Numbered from the stretch's first letter, positions 16,975-25,589 are shown. The stretch is DNA of 64,000 bases from Nostoc edaphicum CCNP1411 (GCF_014023275.1 NZ_CP054698.1:496001-560000), one strand, 5' to 3'. Notes: a model not told the origin generated them from the letters alone. Program-made: numbers and translations.

Positions 16975-17337
16975 CTAAGTTGCAACCCACTGCAACTCCA
17001 ACCATAGGCGTGGGTTATTCTCTTTTACCTTCGACATCGGATCGCGCAATAATCGCTTGGCATTCATGCAGACAACCTGGATTAAACCCATATTGTCTGC
17101 TACTTCTCTGAGTATTTCTTTTTGAGCTTGCACACAGGAAATCATTTCGTCAGAGCAATAAATTCCTATATATTGCAAACGTCTGGCAGGTCGTCCCCAA
17201 AAACAGGTGATGACTTTCACATAACACCCATCCAGCAATTCCCCAACTTGCGGATAGTAATGGTTGACGACTCTTGTGAATTCTTTGGCTAAGATATCTT
17301 CAGCAATCATTGGAACTGATATTTCTGTAGCGTCCAT
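16975..17337 (-). CDS. Conserved hypothetical protein
   Basis: A 120-aa soluble protein from ATG 17337; a GTG at 17340 is possible. Contains YIGIYCSDEMISCVQAQKEILREVADNMG and ends LELQWVAT. No transmembrane segment and no family recognised. It is separated from the monooxygenase operon by 136 bp holding a small hairpin (GTAAGCACTAAAGTGCTTA, about 16892-16910), so it is probably transcribed separately. Confidence 0.65.
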   Translation of the reverse strand: MDATEISVPMIAEDILAKEFTRVVNHYYPQVGELLDGCYVKVITCFWGRPARRLQYIGIYCSDEMISCVQAQKEILREVADNMGLIQVVCMNAKRLLRDPMSKVKENNPRLWLELQWVAT

Positions 17338-17340
17338 CAC

Positions 17341-17681
17341 GCTATTTAATATAACATAATTTTGTCAGTTAAATATGACAAAATAGCCTATTAGGCTTAA
17401 ATAAAATGTTAAATATTAATTGAATAATAATTCAGGAGTCAGAATTCAGAATTCAGAATTCAGAATCAAGATGCGACGCTCGAAAATACTCGCTATTCGC
17501 TTTTTCGGTCAGAATTTATTCTGTTATACTATTTCACTAAAATTCTTGATACATATAGATTTTTCGTAGGGGTTTAGCACTGCTAAACCCTTACCCACGT
17601 ATTTGTATCATTATTAAAGTGAAATAGTATTAGTTGTGCGTTTAGCCCATTCTGGCTCCTGACTCCTGAATTCTGTTCAAT
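17341..17681. other. Intergenic region with short repeats
   Basis: No gene is seen. There is a short tandem run of ATTCAGA heptamers near 17430-17465. A 30-bp stretch ending TGAATTCTGTTCAATAAAA at 17654-17685 also occurs at 15359-15390. Confidence 0.5.
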
Positions 17682-17714
17682 AAAAAAAGAGGTGTACCTT
17701 ATTTAGTATACCTC
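17682..17714 (-). terminator. Rho-independent terminator of the 18825-17768 gene group
   Basis: On the minus strand the hairpin GAGGTATAC/GTACACCTC (17689-17697 and 17706-17714, one mismatch) is followed by seven T residues, 54 bases after the last stop codon. Confidence 0.8.
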
Positions 17715-17767
17715 CGTGCGTAAAGCATCTTTATTGTTGAATTCTAACTTTTGAATTTTAATTATTA

Positions 17768-18079
17768 TTATCGAGCATTGCGTTCACAAACTAAAACCTC
17801 TGCTACGATATCCGGCACATTCATACAGTCTGTAAATCCTTCAGAACCACGAATTGGTGATATAAATGTATAGTTTGGATCACACTCTCCATTGTCATAT
17901 ACTTGAATAAACCACCTATCGGGAAATCCTTCTACACCTAATTCCACAGTGTACCAACTCTCGCCAATCAGACGAGAGTTAAATATTGTGAACCACTCTC
18001 TGTTTTCTTCTGAGATATTCCAATCAGCCATGAGCAGTTCTAAAGCTATTTGTCCTGCATCCGTTGAAGTCAACAGCAT
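17768..18079 (-). CDS. Hypothetical protein, last gene of a three-gene group
   Basis: A 103-aa acidic protein with no recognised domain. Aromatic-rich strands (WFTIFNSRLIGESWYTVELGVEGFPDRWFIQVYDNG) suggest a small beta-rich fold. The start ATG has GGAG seven bases upstream and lies 2 bases after the stop of the upstream gene, so it is co-transcribed and likely coupled. A terminator follows at 17682-17714. Confidence 0.7.
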   Translation of the reverse strand: MLLTSTDAGQIALELLMADWNISEENREWFTIFNSRLIGESWYTVELGVEGFPDRWFIQVYDNGECDPNYTFISPIRGSEGFTDCMNVPDIVAEVLVCERNAR

Positions 18080-18081
18080 TT

Positions 18082-18363
18082 TTACTCCTTATTTGCAACT
18101 TCAGTATTTGCAACTTCAGTACTGGGAACTTCCGGGTATAAACCCAATTCTTTAGCTAGTTCACGCGCCACAAAAAATAAGAATTTGGCACCATCTTGAT
18201 TGCCTTCATGGGCAAACATAGTTGCTACTTGTAACATTGTTTCTACGAATCCAGAATCAATCAATTCTGGCTTTGATTCCAAAATTTCTGGTTCTTGACC
18301 ATTAGGGCATCTGAGTAATTCGTCAATCAGATTAAAATACAGTTGTTGGCGTTGTTCTGACAT
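18082..18363 (-). CDS. Small protein resembling the N-terminal module of cyanobacterial CHAT/TPR proteins
   Basis: A 93-aa helical protein. The segment NLIDELLRCPNGQEPEILESKPELIDSGFVETMLQVATMF closely follows a pattern I know as the N-terminal module of many large cyanobacterial CHAT-TPR proteins (LLxCPxGEEPEIL ... LxDxGxVxxM). Here it stands alone. The C-terminus has a short duplicated STEVANTEVANKE tail encoded by tandem DNA repeats (about 18090-18125). It is in a tight group with the genes at 17768 and 18403. Function unknown; an adaptor role is an inference. Confidence 0.7.
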   Translation of the reverse strand: MSEQRQQLYFNLIDELLRCPNGQEPEILESKPELIDSGFVETMLQVATMFAHEGNQDGAKFLFFVARELAKELGLYPEVPSTEVANTEVANKE

Positions 18364-18402
18364 GGTATTTTTGTTGATTTGATTGGGTAAATTGTGAATA
18401 GG

Positions 18403-18825
18403 TTACTGTTCGATACTTTGCTGCCACAGTCTTTCCAACATTTCAACTTGTTCTTTTAAAACAGCAGCACGATGAACAAGATACCTGTCGTAAAAGAGAA
18501 TCCCTAACCCAACACAAATCGGGGTTAACAAGAAGAACCATTGCAGGATAGTAGCAAATTTATATTGTTCAGCAACAGTCAGCATTTGATGAACCACATT
18601 ACGATCAGAGGATTGAATGCTAGTCTGAGGGGAATGTGTACCCTCTGTCCGGGGAGCCAAGGTGGGAGCCTGTGTACTAGTATTGTTAACTTCGTAAGCT
18701 AAATTCTGGGATTTTACTAACTCCAGATGTCGCTCCCAAATTATGCCAAATACTACTAGCTCTGGTGAAAGCACTGCTAAGGTAACGACGAAAACTGTAA
18801 GGACATTTAAAAGTTTGGCTTTCAT
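18403..18825 (-). CDS. Hypothetical protein with two transmembrane helices
   Basis: A 140-aa protein with an N-terminal hydrophobic helix (LLNVLTVFVVTLAVLSPELVVFGIIW), a Ser/Thr/Pro-rich loop of about 55 residues (TSTQAPTLAPRTEGTHSPQTS) and a second helix (FATILQWFFLLTPICVGLGILFY), then a charged C-terminal helix. Probably inner-membrane or thylakoid. First gene of the group ending at 17768. No family recognised. Confidence 0.68.
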   Translation of the reverse strand: MKAKLLNVLTVFVVTLAVLSPELVVFGIIWERHLELVKSQNLAYEVNNTSTQAPTLAPRTEGTHSPQTSIQSSDRNVVHQMLTVAEQYKFATILQWFFLLTPICVGLGILFYDRYLVHRAAVLKEQVEMLERLWQQSIEQ

Positions 18826-19844
18826 CTTGGCTCTCCCTTGCTAGGTAGTATGCACCCAGTAAGAAAATATCTTTTGCTGTTTAGCTAAAGTAGTTATATA
18901 TTTCTACCTCTGAAACAGTTTTGATATTAAAATATGTGTAAACGGTAATTTTCACAATTGTTAGTTCTCAGTTATTTTTATAATCACCACTGATCACTGA
19001 CTAATGAAAAGTTACCAACTTTTTCACAAAACGTAGGATTATTCAGTCAGAAATAACGCACTTAGATTCTGGAATCTGGTTACATCTTAGTCTCAAAAGA
19101 GAGATTAAGAAGTCCCCCCTAGTTCACTCAGCTTTCGCTTAGGAATGTTGGGGGGTAGAGGGGAATCTCTGCGTAAATCCTATACGATTTATATCAGCCG
19201 CTCTCCACAAAACAGTTTACCCCAGCCCTGTTAAGATTATTAAATTCATTAGAATAGTACTCAAAGGCTGTAATTCCCATCTGATAAGTCTTATAAAAAT
19301 TAATTGGGGTATGGGTGCTAGTGTTTTTGAGACGAGGTGCTAGTGTTTTCGAGGTGGGGTTCTGGTGTTTTTGTACTCAACCTAAAAGCAATGTAGACAA
19401 TGATTCAGGACTGTTTTTGATGCAAATTTGGACGGGTAAAATCTGCACTCAAAAGAAAATACCAATGTCTCTTGATCAAGATAGACTAATAATTTATGAA
19501 AAGCAATTAAATGTTTTGAAAGTAAATTATCTTTCCATAACAAATAGAAAAAATGGTGGAAATTATTCATATATACAGAATTACAGAAATCGAATCTCAA
19601 GCAAAGAGACAATAGTCAGCAATTCCAAATGGTAAAATAGAAGGATGCTTCCCTAGTCCTCTGCTGAAGTGAGAATCAATCGGAACATCTAATAAAAGTT
19701 CTTCCTAAACTTTCATATTTTGTGGTTTAGTTAGAATACATAGTATATGCACTCATTGACACTACACTACAAATTAAATACACAAAAGCTTATTGTTATA
19801 AGTAAATACTCTGTACTAAGATTTAGGATTTTAGGAGTTAAATA
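18826..19844. other. 1-kb gene-poor region upstream of cysK
   Basis: No convincing gene. A 106-codon plus-strand frame (19315-19635) has a poor composition, and its first part is generated by three imperfect direct repeats of about 22 bp built on GGTGCTAGTGTTTT (19311-19376). The 100 bp before 19845 are AT-rich and should hold the cysK promoter. AGGAG precedes the cysK start. Confidence 0.45.
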
Positions 19845-20804
19845 ATGCGGATTGCTCAAGACATAACAGAACTGATTGGACGAACTCCTTTAGTTCAACT
19901 GAACAAGATTCCCCAAGCTGAGGGAGTAGTGGCAAGGATAGTTGTCAAATTAGAAGGTATGAACCCAGCGGCTTCGGTGAAAGACCGCATTGGTTTAAGT
20001 ATGGTACTCTCAGCCGAAGCGGCTGGCTCAATTTCCCCTGGAAAGACCATTTTAGTTGAGCCTACTTCAGGTAATACAGGAATTGCTTTGGCGATGGTAG
20101 CAGCAGCGCGTGGCTACCGTTTGATTTTGACAATGCCAGAGACAATGAGCCAAGAACGACGAGCTATGCTCAGAGCTTATGGTGCGTCTTTAGAGTTGAC
20201 ACCAGGTACTGAGGGAATGCGGGGAGCAATTCGCAAAGCCGAAGAAATTGTCGCTAATACTCCCGATGCTTTTATGTTGCAACAGTTCCGCAATCCTGCT
20301 AATCCCAAAGTTCACCAGGAAACCACCGCCGAAGAAATTTGGGCAGATACAGACGGGGAAGTAGATATCGTCATTGCTGGGGTAGGTACTGGTGGGACGA
20401 TTACTGGGATTGCAGAAGTACTCAAACAGCGCAAGCCGACTTTTAAAGCGATCGCAGTTGAACCCAGCAACAGCCCAGTTCTCTCAGGTGGTGAAGCTGG
20501 CCCACATAAAATTCAAGGTATTGGGGCGGGATTTATCCCCGATGTTCTCCGCCTAGAATTGGTTGATGAAGTAATTAGAGTCAGCGATGAACAAGCGATC
20601 GCTTATGGACGACGCTTGGCAAAAGAAGAAGGCTTATTGTCTGGAATATCTTCTGGTGCAGCTTTATGTGCTGCAATCCAAGTAGGTAAACGTCCAGAAA
20701 ATGCCGGGCGTTTAATCGTGATGATTCAACCTTCCTTTGGTGAACGTTACCTCAGCACACCTATGTTTCAAGATTTGTCTTTAGAAACTGCTGGGGTGCG
20801 CTGA
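19845..20804 (+). CDS. cysK: Cysteine synthase (O-acetylserine sulfhydrylase)
   Basis: This 319-aa PLP enzyme of fold type II converts O-acetylserine and sulfide to cysteine and acetate in the cytosol. Visible motifs: the N-terminal [12 protein letters not shown]; the PLP lysine in [11 protein letters not shown] (about residue 45); the substrate loop [11 protein letters not shown]; the phosphate-binding [10 protein letters not shown]; and the C-terminal GISSGAA serine that binds the pyridine nitrogen. The length is normal. An AGGAG ribosome site lies just upstream. Cysteine demand for iron-sulfur cluster assembly may explain its location beside the nif block, but they do not share an operon. 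Confidence 0.94.
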   Translation: MRIAQDITELIGRTPLVQLNKIPQAEGVVARIVVKLEGMNPAASVKDRIGLSMVLSAEAAGSISPGKTILVEPTSGNTGIALAMVAAARGYRLILTMPETMSQERRAMLRAYGASLELTPGTEGMRGAIRKAEEIVANTPDAFMLQQFRNPANPKVHQETTAEEIWADTDGEVDIVIAGVGTGGTITGIAEVLKQRKPTFKAIAVEPSNSPVLSGGEAGPHKIQGIGAGFIPDVLRLELVDEVIRVSDEQAIAYGRRLAKEEGLLSGISSGAALCAAIQVGKRPENAGRLIVMIQPSFGERYLSTPMFQDLSLETAGVR

Positions 20805-20933
20805 GGAGATAAAGGGAGGTGAGGGAACTTTTTGAAAATTTCCCCTTGCATAAATCCAAAAAAAGAATCCCACCCCGCCTTTGACTTACGTCAAAACCCT
20901 GGATTTACCCCCCATAGTCCCCCCTTGGCAAGG

Positions 20934-21087
20934 CTACGGTGTACACACAAGTCGAATTACCCCCCTCAATCCCCCCTTGCAAAGGGGGGAAGCCGGAAAT
21001 CTAGTTCCCTCCCCTTTGCAAGGGGAGGGTTAGGGTGGGGTAAAAACCAGATTCGTAAACTACTTCAGACTTGTGTGTACACCGTAG
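20934..21087. repeat. MITE-like element, family C (complete copy)
   Basis: Perfect 20-bp terminal inverted repeats CTACGGTGTACACACAAGTC (20934-20953) and its reverse complement (21068-21087) bound 154 bp containing C-rich and G-rich arms around TTGCAAAGG. A related copy lies at 4939. It sits between cysK and the convergent nitrogenase-associated gene. Confidence 0.75.
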
Positions 21088-21130
21088 CCCCGCTTGCGGG
21101 GTGGGGTTTTAGGAGACTTTTGTAAGAGGT

Positions 21131-21607
21131 CTAATGCTTACAGCCACCTTCCTTATGGTGTTTATGGCCATGATCATGACCATGACCGTGGGAGCAGCCT
21201 TGCAAATTTTCCTTCATCAGATTGTCGCTGATTTGTTGCAAGGATTCATCCACAGCTTGTAAGCCAATCCAAGCATCAATCTTTTGTACATCAAATCCGA
21301 CCTCGCGCTGTTCGCCTACTTCTAACAAAGGACGGCGAATCAACAATGGCTCTTTCAGCATCAGCGCCAAAGCGGTTTGTTCATCCACTTTTTCAGGAAC
21401 TACCTCACCAGATTTTACCTTTGGAGCGGAAGGATTAAACCATTCAGCTACAGGGCGATCGCCAAAAAATGAGCGCAACCGTTCAACTGTCCAAGGTTCT
21501 GTTAGCAGGTTGTATGGTATCACCTCATGACCAGCAGCTGTGAGCAAAACTTTTTGCTTAGTACCACCTTTACAGCCTGGTTTGCTATAGAAACTTACTC
21601 TTGCCAT
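21131..21607 (-). CDS. Nitrogenase-associated protein (ArsC/Spx-like fold) with His-rich tail
   Basis: A 158-aa protein of the nitrogenase-associated (NifO-like) branch of the ArsC/thioredoxin-fold family. It starts MARVSFYSKPGCKGG, with the position of the redox Cys as C-x-x-G, and contains GDRPVAEWFNPSAPKVKSGEV and the LLIRRPLLEV strand of the family. The last 25 residues (GCSHGHGHDHGHKHHKEGGCKH) are a His/Cys metal-binding tail. Homologues sit in nif clusters. It is probably transcribed with the cupin gene upstream or from its own promoter; the 18-bp perfect palindrome at 21645-21662 lies between them. Confidence 0.85.
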   Translation of the reverse strand: MARVSFYSKPGCKGGTKQKVLLTAAGHEVIPYNLLTEPWTVERLRSFFGDRPVAEWFNPSAPKVKSGEVVPEKVDEQTALALMLKEPLLIRRPLLEVGEQREVGFDVQKIDAWIGLQAVDESLQQISDNLMKENLQGCSHGHGHDHGHKHHKEGGCKH

Positions 21608-21644
21608 GCAATTATCTCCTAATTACTCAATTGTTTGTAGTTGG

Positions 21645-21662
21645 CGCTTTAGCGCTAAAGCG
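21645..21662. repeat. Perfect 18-bp palindrome
   Basis: CGCTTTAGCGCTAAAGCG lies between the cupin and the nitrogenase-associated gene. It could be a dispersed palindrome, an attenuator or a regulator site. Confidence 0.5.
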
Positions 21663-21690
21663 TCTCACTATAAACCCTGACGATTCCTAA

Positions 21691-22302
21691 TTAAAAATTC
21701 CTAGCCTGATGAGTAACTGAGTCAAACTCAAATCTCTCATCTGGATCAGTTTCGCCGTAGATATTAAAAGTCACAGTTGGTTCATCACCCATTGCTTCTA
21801 CACTGTGAATTGCATCAGGAGTGAAGCTAATAATATCCCCTGGAAAGAGAGTTATCTCTCCCGTCCGTTCAATTTTGTCCTGAAATTCTGGGTTATTAGT
21901 GCGTCGCCAAAAAGTATTTTTTTCCTCACCTTTTAACACTGCCACTATTCCCCATGTTCCATGATTATGAATGGTTGATCGGGTTCCCGGTGCAAATGTT
22001 ACTGTTTGCACGGTCAACGGAAAACCCAATTCATCATATAGGAGTAAAACAGAGCTTCCTGTTTTGGGTGAAGGCTCTAAATGTTGACTTTGCACCCAGT
22101 AGGAATTTACTATCAAGCGCCTTACGAGCATCCGAATTTCTGGCAGACAATTAGCTTCATTGTCACCACTATTGAGAACATCTTCCACCTCAGTTAAAAA
22201 CCGATAAAGGCGGTAATTTTCTCTCAATAAATCCCATGCTCTCACAGATTTACAGGCTTGATACTGACCGTCCCCCGTTAGCAGCCAATCCCTACCTTTC
22301 AT
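21691..22302 (-). CDS. Cysteine-dioxygenase-like cupin protein
   Basis: This 203-aa protein has the cysteine dioxygenase type I cupin fold. Metal ligands are visible in FAPGTRSTIHNHGTWGIVAVLKG (the HxH pair) and DAIHSVE (third His). The family oxidises thiols such as cysteine to the sulfinate using non-haem iron and O2. In this neighbourhood (nitrogenase-associated gene, Cox2, FdxB, CnfR) an O2-using thiol oxidase would fit heterocyst metabolism, but the substrate is not certain. A 56-codon ORF ends 5 bases upstream of its start, suggesting one transcript. Confidence 0.82.
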   Translation of the reverse strand: MKGRDWLLTGDGQYQACKSVRAWDLLRENYRLYRFLTEVEDVLNSGDNEANCLPEIRMLVRRLIVNSYWVQSQHLEPSPKTGSSVLLLYDELGFPLTVQTVTFAPGTRSTIHNHGTWGIVAVLKGEEKNTFWRRTNNPEFQDKIERTGEITLFPGDIISFTPDAIHSVEAMGDEPTVTFNIYGETDPDERFEFDSVTHQARNF

Positions 22303-22307
22303 AGATT

Positions 22308-22478
22308 TTAAATTGATAACGGCGAAGATTGGATGATCAGGATCGGAGAGACATTAGGAATATTACCTACAGGGAGTTTAGTAGGTATGGTGATAGGAGG
22401 AAAGATAGAGTTACTATCAGTAGCCCCTCCTAACAGGGAGTAAGAGGAATATGATCTAGTAGATAACCAATTGTTCAT
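22308..22478 (-). CDS. Candidate small protein, 56 aa, upstream of the cupin gene
   Basis: ATG 22478 opens a complete frame of 56 codons starting MNNWLSTRSYSSYSLLGG and ending IIQSSPLSI. An AAGGTG site lies about 10 bases before the start, and the stop is 5 bases before the cupin start, so it fits the minus-strand operon. Composition is Ser/Pro/Ile-rich with no charged domain and no transmembrane helix of normal length. No family recognised. It could be a real small nif-block protein or a leader; conservation would decide. Confidence 0.5.
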   Translation of the reverse strand: MNNWLSTRSYSSYSLLGGATDSNSIFPPITIPTKLPVGNIPNVSPILIIQSSPLSI

Positions 22479-22511
22479 GATTGTTCACCTTGATTTTTGA
22501 TTGCTGACTAA

Positions 22512-22997
22512 TTAATCATCTTCTTCTGGCGGACGTGTCAAAATATCCAGCAGAATCCCAGCACCAAAATCATTCTTGTCGTCTATCTGTTTGACTCTGG
22601 TGCTGATTTCTTTTGCTTCCTCGATTGCCCCTAAATTTGCTAGTACTAATCCAGAAGCAGCATAAGCATTTAAGTACAATCGAATTTGTGGGTCTTCTTT
22701 GCGATTGACTAATATCGGCTTAAGTTGCTCCCAGTCATCAGGTAATTTTTCTAGTTCTTTAATTTTATCTAATAATTTGATTGTTGTTTGTAGTGCAAGA
22801 GAATAATTATTCTTATAATAGAAAAATCTATATGCTGCTACCAAGACATCTGTATTTTCACCAGTCTTAGCTAAAGCTTGTTGAATATACTTTTCCGATT
22901 CTGATGTATTCTCCCAGTTTTGTGCAGCTAAAACTAATAGATTTTTGATGTCTTCTGGAACCTCGAACCATGAGAATTTATTTGTATTAGCTTGCAT
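22512..22997 (-). CDS. Conserved protein of the cox2/nif neighbourhood, TPR-like helices
   Basis: A 161-aa, all-helical acidic protein. Segments such as WENTSESEKYIQQALAKTGENTDVLVAAYRFFYYKNNYSLALQTTIKLLDKI and LYLNAYAASGLVLANLGAIEEAKEISTRVKQIDDKNDFGAGILLDIL follow the spacing of tetratricopeptide repeats. AGGAG lies 7 bases before ATG 22997. Placed downstream of coxC and upstream of the cupin gene, as in other heterocystous cyanobacteria from memory of gene order; function not known. A scaffold role is an inference. Confidence 0.75.
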   Translation of the reverse strand: MQANTNKFSWFEVPEDIKNLLVLAAQNWENTSESEKYIQQALAKTGENTDVLVAAYRFFYYKNNYSLALQTTIKLLDKIKELEKLPDDWEQLKPILVNRKEDPQIRLYLNAYAASGLVLANLGAIEEAKEISTRVKQIDDKNDFGAGILLDILTRPPEEDD

Positions 22998-23040
22998 AAT
23001 TAACTCCTGAGTGGAGATAAGGAATATCAGGGATATGAGG

Positions 23041-23130
23041 CAATACGGTTCGGTTAAAGCAAGAGAGGCGACAAATCGCCATCAAGACGAAAGATTGATT
23101 ATTGTAGAGACGGCGATTTATCGCGTCTTT
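23041..23130. repeat. Palindromic element, family A (left-end copy)
   Basis: Begins CAATACGGTTCGGTTAA (23041-23057), then the same hairpin core as at 1541-1600 (here GAGGCGACAAATCGCCATC against GACGGCGATTTATCGCGTC, less perfect). It lies 33 bases after the coxC stop on the minus strand and may terminate the cox transcript. Confidence 0.7.
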
Positions 23131-23162
23131 GCTTTGCCCAATACCCAATGCCCCACTCCCTT

Positions 23163-23759
23163 TTAAAACAAAGTAAGAACGTACACCAAGGTGAATAATA
23201 CAATCCAAATAATGTCTACGAAGTGCCAGTAAATTTCTGTCATTTCGATGAAAGTATGATTGGTTGCAGAATATTCACCGGGAAGACGCGATCGCCACAA
23301 TACTCGTAATATCAATAACAGTCCCACAAAAACGTGCAAACCGTGGAACCCAGTCATGATATAAAAGCAGTTGGCGAAGACGTTGGTAGTCAGACCATAT
23401 CCTAATGTTGAGTACTCATAAACCTGACCACCCAAGAAAATTGCTCCCATGAGTGCAGTAATTGCATACCACAGTTGCATTCCCTTGACATTATTCTTTT
23501 TAATCGCCTTATCACCGAAGTGAATCACGAAACTACTAGACACTAGAATAATGGTGTTAATCGTCGGTACAAGTAGTTCTACTTCAGTTTCTTCTGGAGG
23601 CCAAACTGCTGTAATACCTCGAAAAAACAAATAAGTGGCAAAAAATCCGCCAAACATCAAAGATTCAGAGGCGAGGAACGTCAAAAGTCCCCAAACTCTT
23701 AAATCGGGATGTTCTTCGTGTCCTGCACTGTGATCTTCGGTTGTCGTAGCTATGGTCAT
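23163..23759 (-). CDS. coxC: Cytochrome c oxidase subunit III (Cox2-type)
   Basis: The product is 198 aa from ATG 23759, chosen because AAGGG lies about 8 bases upstream; a longer frame from 23792 is possible. The protein has five hydrophobic helices and family motifs FFATYLFFRG, GFHGLHVFVG and EIYWHFVDIIWIVLF. Subunit III stabilises the haem-copper oxidase core in the membrane. It is the last gene of coxB-coxA-coxC. Next to cnfR and fdxB this is the Cox2 type that in Anabaena is heterocyst-specific and helps remove O2. Confidence 0.93.
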   Translation of the reverse strand: MTIATTTEDHSAGHEEHPDLRVWGLLTFLASESLMFGGFFATYLFFRGITAVWPPEETEVELLVPTINTIILVSSSFVIHFGDKAIKKNNVKGMQLWYAITALMGAIFLGGQVYEYSTLGYGLTTNVFANCFYIMTGFHGLHVFVGLLLILRVLWRSRLPGEYSATNHTFIEMTEIYWHFVDIIWIVLFTLVYVLTLF

Positions 23760-23817
23760 ATTGTTTACCCTTAAAGGTGAAGCGTCGGGCAATTGAATTC
23801 TTCACAATCTTGATTCT

Positions 23818-23879
23818 CTTGTGGGATGGGTGTCTCACATGTCTTAGATTCAGGGCGGGCAGGATGCCCACCCCACAAG
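23818..23879. repeat. Palindromic element related to family D
   Basis: Imperfect inverted repeats CTTGTGGGATGGG (23818-23830) and GGATGCCCACCCCACAAG (about 23862-23879), similar to the inner arms at 11021-11080. It occupies most of the coxA-coxC spacer and, in the transcript, could form a hairpin. Confidence 0.55.
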
Positions 23880-23892
23880 AGTTATTGCATAA

Positions 23893-25581
23893 CTAAGCAC
23901 TAGCTTCCGGCGTTGCAGATGTCTCTACTTCAGTACTATGACTATGACCGTAGTCATAAGGGCCATGAGTCACAACTGGCAAAACTTCCCAGTTTTCAAT
24001 TATGGGTGGTGAGCTAGTTGTCCATTCTAATGTCAAAGCTTGCCAAGGATTATCACCTGCCAAAGGCCCCTTCAACCAACTGTAGATTATGTTGATAGCA
24101 AAGGGAATTACCGATATCCCCAAAACAAATGAACCAAAGGTACAAATTTGATTGAGGTCGATAAATTGGGGGTCATACATTGCCACTCGTCGGGGCATTC
24201 CTTTCAAACCCAACTCGTGCATGGGTAAAAAGGTCAGATTAGTGCCGATAAAGGTGAGGGCGAAATGAATGCGTCCCCAGGTTTCATTCAGCATTCGTCC
24301 GGTCATTTTGGGGAACCAGTGATAAATACCGGCGTATATACCAAACACGGAACCGCCAAACAGAACGTAATGGAAATGTCCGACAACATAATATGTGTCG
24401 TGGACGTGAACATCAAAGGGGGCTGTTCCCATCGTCACACCACTTAAGCCGCCCATGACAAACATGGATAACAAGCCAATGGCGAAAAGCATCGCACCGG
24501 TGAAGCGGATTTTACCACCCCAGAGGGTAGCAACCCAGGCAAAAATCTTCACGCCAGTGGGAACTGCAACTATAAGAGTGGAGATGGTGAAGAACATCCG
24601 CATCCAGCCGGGTGTACCACTGGTAAACATGTGGTGTACCCAGACAAACAAACCGACAACGCAGATCGCCACACTAGAATAAGCGATCGCTTTATAACCA
24701 AAGATTGGCTTGCGGGAGTGAACTGGAATTACCTCCGACATGATGCCGAAGATGGGCAGAATCATTAAATAGACTGCCGGGTGAGAATAAAACCAGAACA
24801 AGTGTTGATAAATTACAACGTTTCCGCCTGCATCTGGTTTAAAGAAGGAAGTACCAAAGTTGAGGTCAAACAACAGCAGAACTAAACCGGCTGCTAATAC
24901 AGGTGTGGAAAGCAACGCTAGAATCGAGGTTGCCAAGATTGCCCAGCAAAATAGGGGTACTTGATCCCATTTCATGCTCGGAACCTTCATCATCAAAATG
25001 GTGATCACAAAGTTCAGCGAACCCAAAATTGAGGAAGTTCCAACCAAAACGATCGCAAGTATCCACATAGTTTGAGCGATTGGCGCTGTCACCAAACTCA
25101 AAGGTGGATAAGCTGTCCAACCAGATTGCGAACCACCAAAAATGAAACTACCTAATATGAGTAATCCTGCTGGTGGGTTTAACCAAAAGGCGATCGCGTT
25201 TAGCTTCGGGAAAGCCATATCCCTAGCACCAACCATCAACGGCACTAAATAGTTACCAAATCCGCCAATAGCGCTAGGAACAATCCACAGGAAGATCATA
25301 ATCGTCCCGTGATTGGTCATGAAAGCGTTATACAGATTGGGGTCGAGTACGTCTGATTCTGGTGTTGCTAATTCGACACGGATAGCGATCGCCATCAGTC
25401 CGCCGATGAGATAGAACACAAAGGCTGTTACCAGGTATTGGATACCAATAACCTTGTGATCAACATTAAATGTAAAATAATCCTGCCATTTCCACGCCTT
25501 CGGATGAGAGGTGTGGCCAGCCACCATTTCCGGTTTATTTTCTTCTGGTGGAGTATTCCGTGGGAATTCTACCTGTGTCAT
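23893..25581 (-). CDS. coxA: Cytochrome c oxidase subunit I (Cox2-type, haem-copper oxidase)
   Basis: A 562-aa protein with 12 hydrophobic helices. Ligand motifs: TNHGTIMIFLW (low-spin haem His), YSHPAVYLMILP (CuB His and the active-site Tyr), WVHHMFTSG (CuB His pair) and HDTYYVVGHFHYVLFGG (haem ligands). The YSHP form, without the Glu of HPEVY, marks an A2-type proton pathway. The enzyme reduces O2 to water with electrons from cytochrome c or plastocyanin. The 161 bp upstream are almost entirely heptamer repeats, and an AAAGGA within them is the only ribosome site. Role in heterocyst O2 removal is inferred from the neighbours. Confidence 0.95.
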   Translation of the reverse strand: MTQVEFPRNTPPEENKPEMVAGHTSHPKAWKWQDYFTFNVDHKVIGIQYLVTAFVFYLIGGLMAIAIRVELATPESDVLDPNLYNAFMTNHGTIMIFLWIVPSAIGGFGNYLVPLMVGARDMAFPKLNAIAFWLNPPAGLLILGSFIFGGSQSGWTAYPPLSLVTAPIAQTMWILAIVLVGTSSILGSLNFVITILMMKVPSMKWDQVPLFCWAILATSILALLSTPVLAAGLVLLLFDLNFGTSFFKPDAGGNVVIYQHLFWFYSHPAVYLMILPIFGIMSEVIPVHSRKPIFGYKAIAYSSVAICVVGLFVWVHHMFTSGTPGWMRMFFTISTLIVAVPTGVKIFAWVATLWGGKIRFTGAMLFAIGLLSMFVMGGLSGVTMGTAPFDVHVHDTYYVVGHFHYVLFGGSVFGIYAGIYHWFPKMTGRMLNETWGRIHFALTFIGTNLTFLPMHELGLKGMPRRVAMYDPQFIDLNQICTFGSFVLGISVIPFAINIIYSWLKGPLAGDNPWQALTLEWTTSSPPIIENWEVLPVVTHGPYDYGHSHSTEVETSATPEASA

Positions 25582-25589
25582 ATTTTTGT

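Noticed and set aside
19315..19635. 106-codon plus-strand ORF before cysK
   Set aside because: Its beginning is made by three direct DNA repeats, it has no ribosome site, and its composition is not protein-like.
20832..21125. 97-codon plus-strand ORF after cysK
   Set aside because: It is a translation of the family C repeat element.
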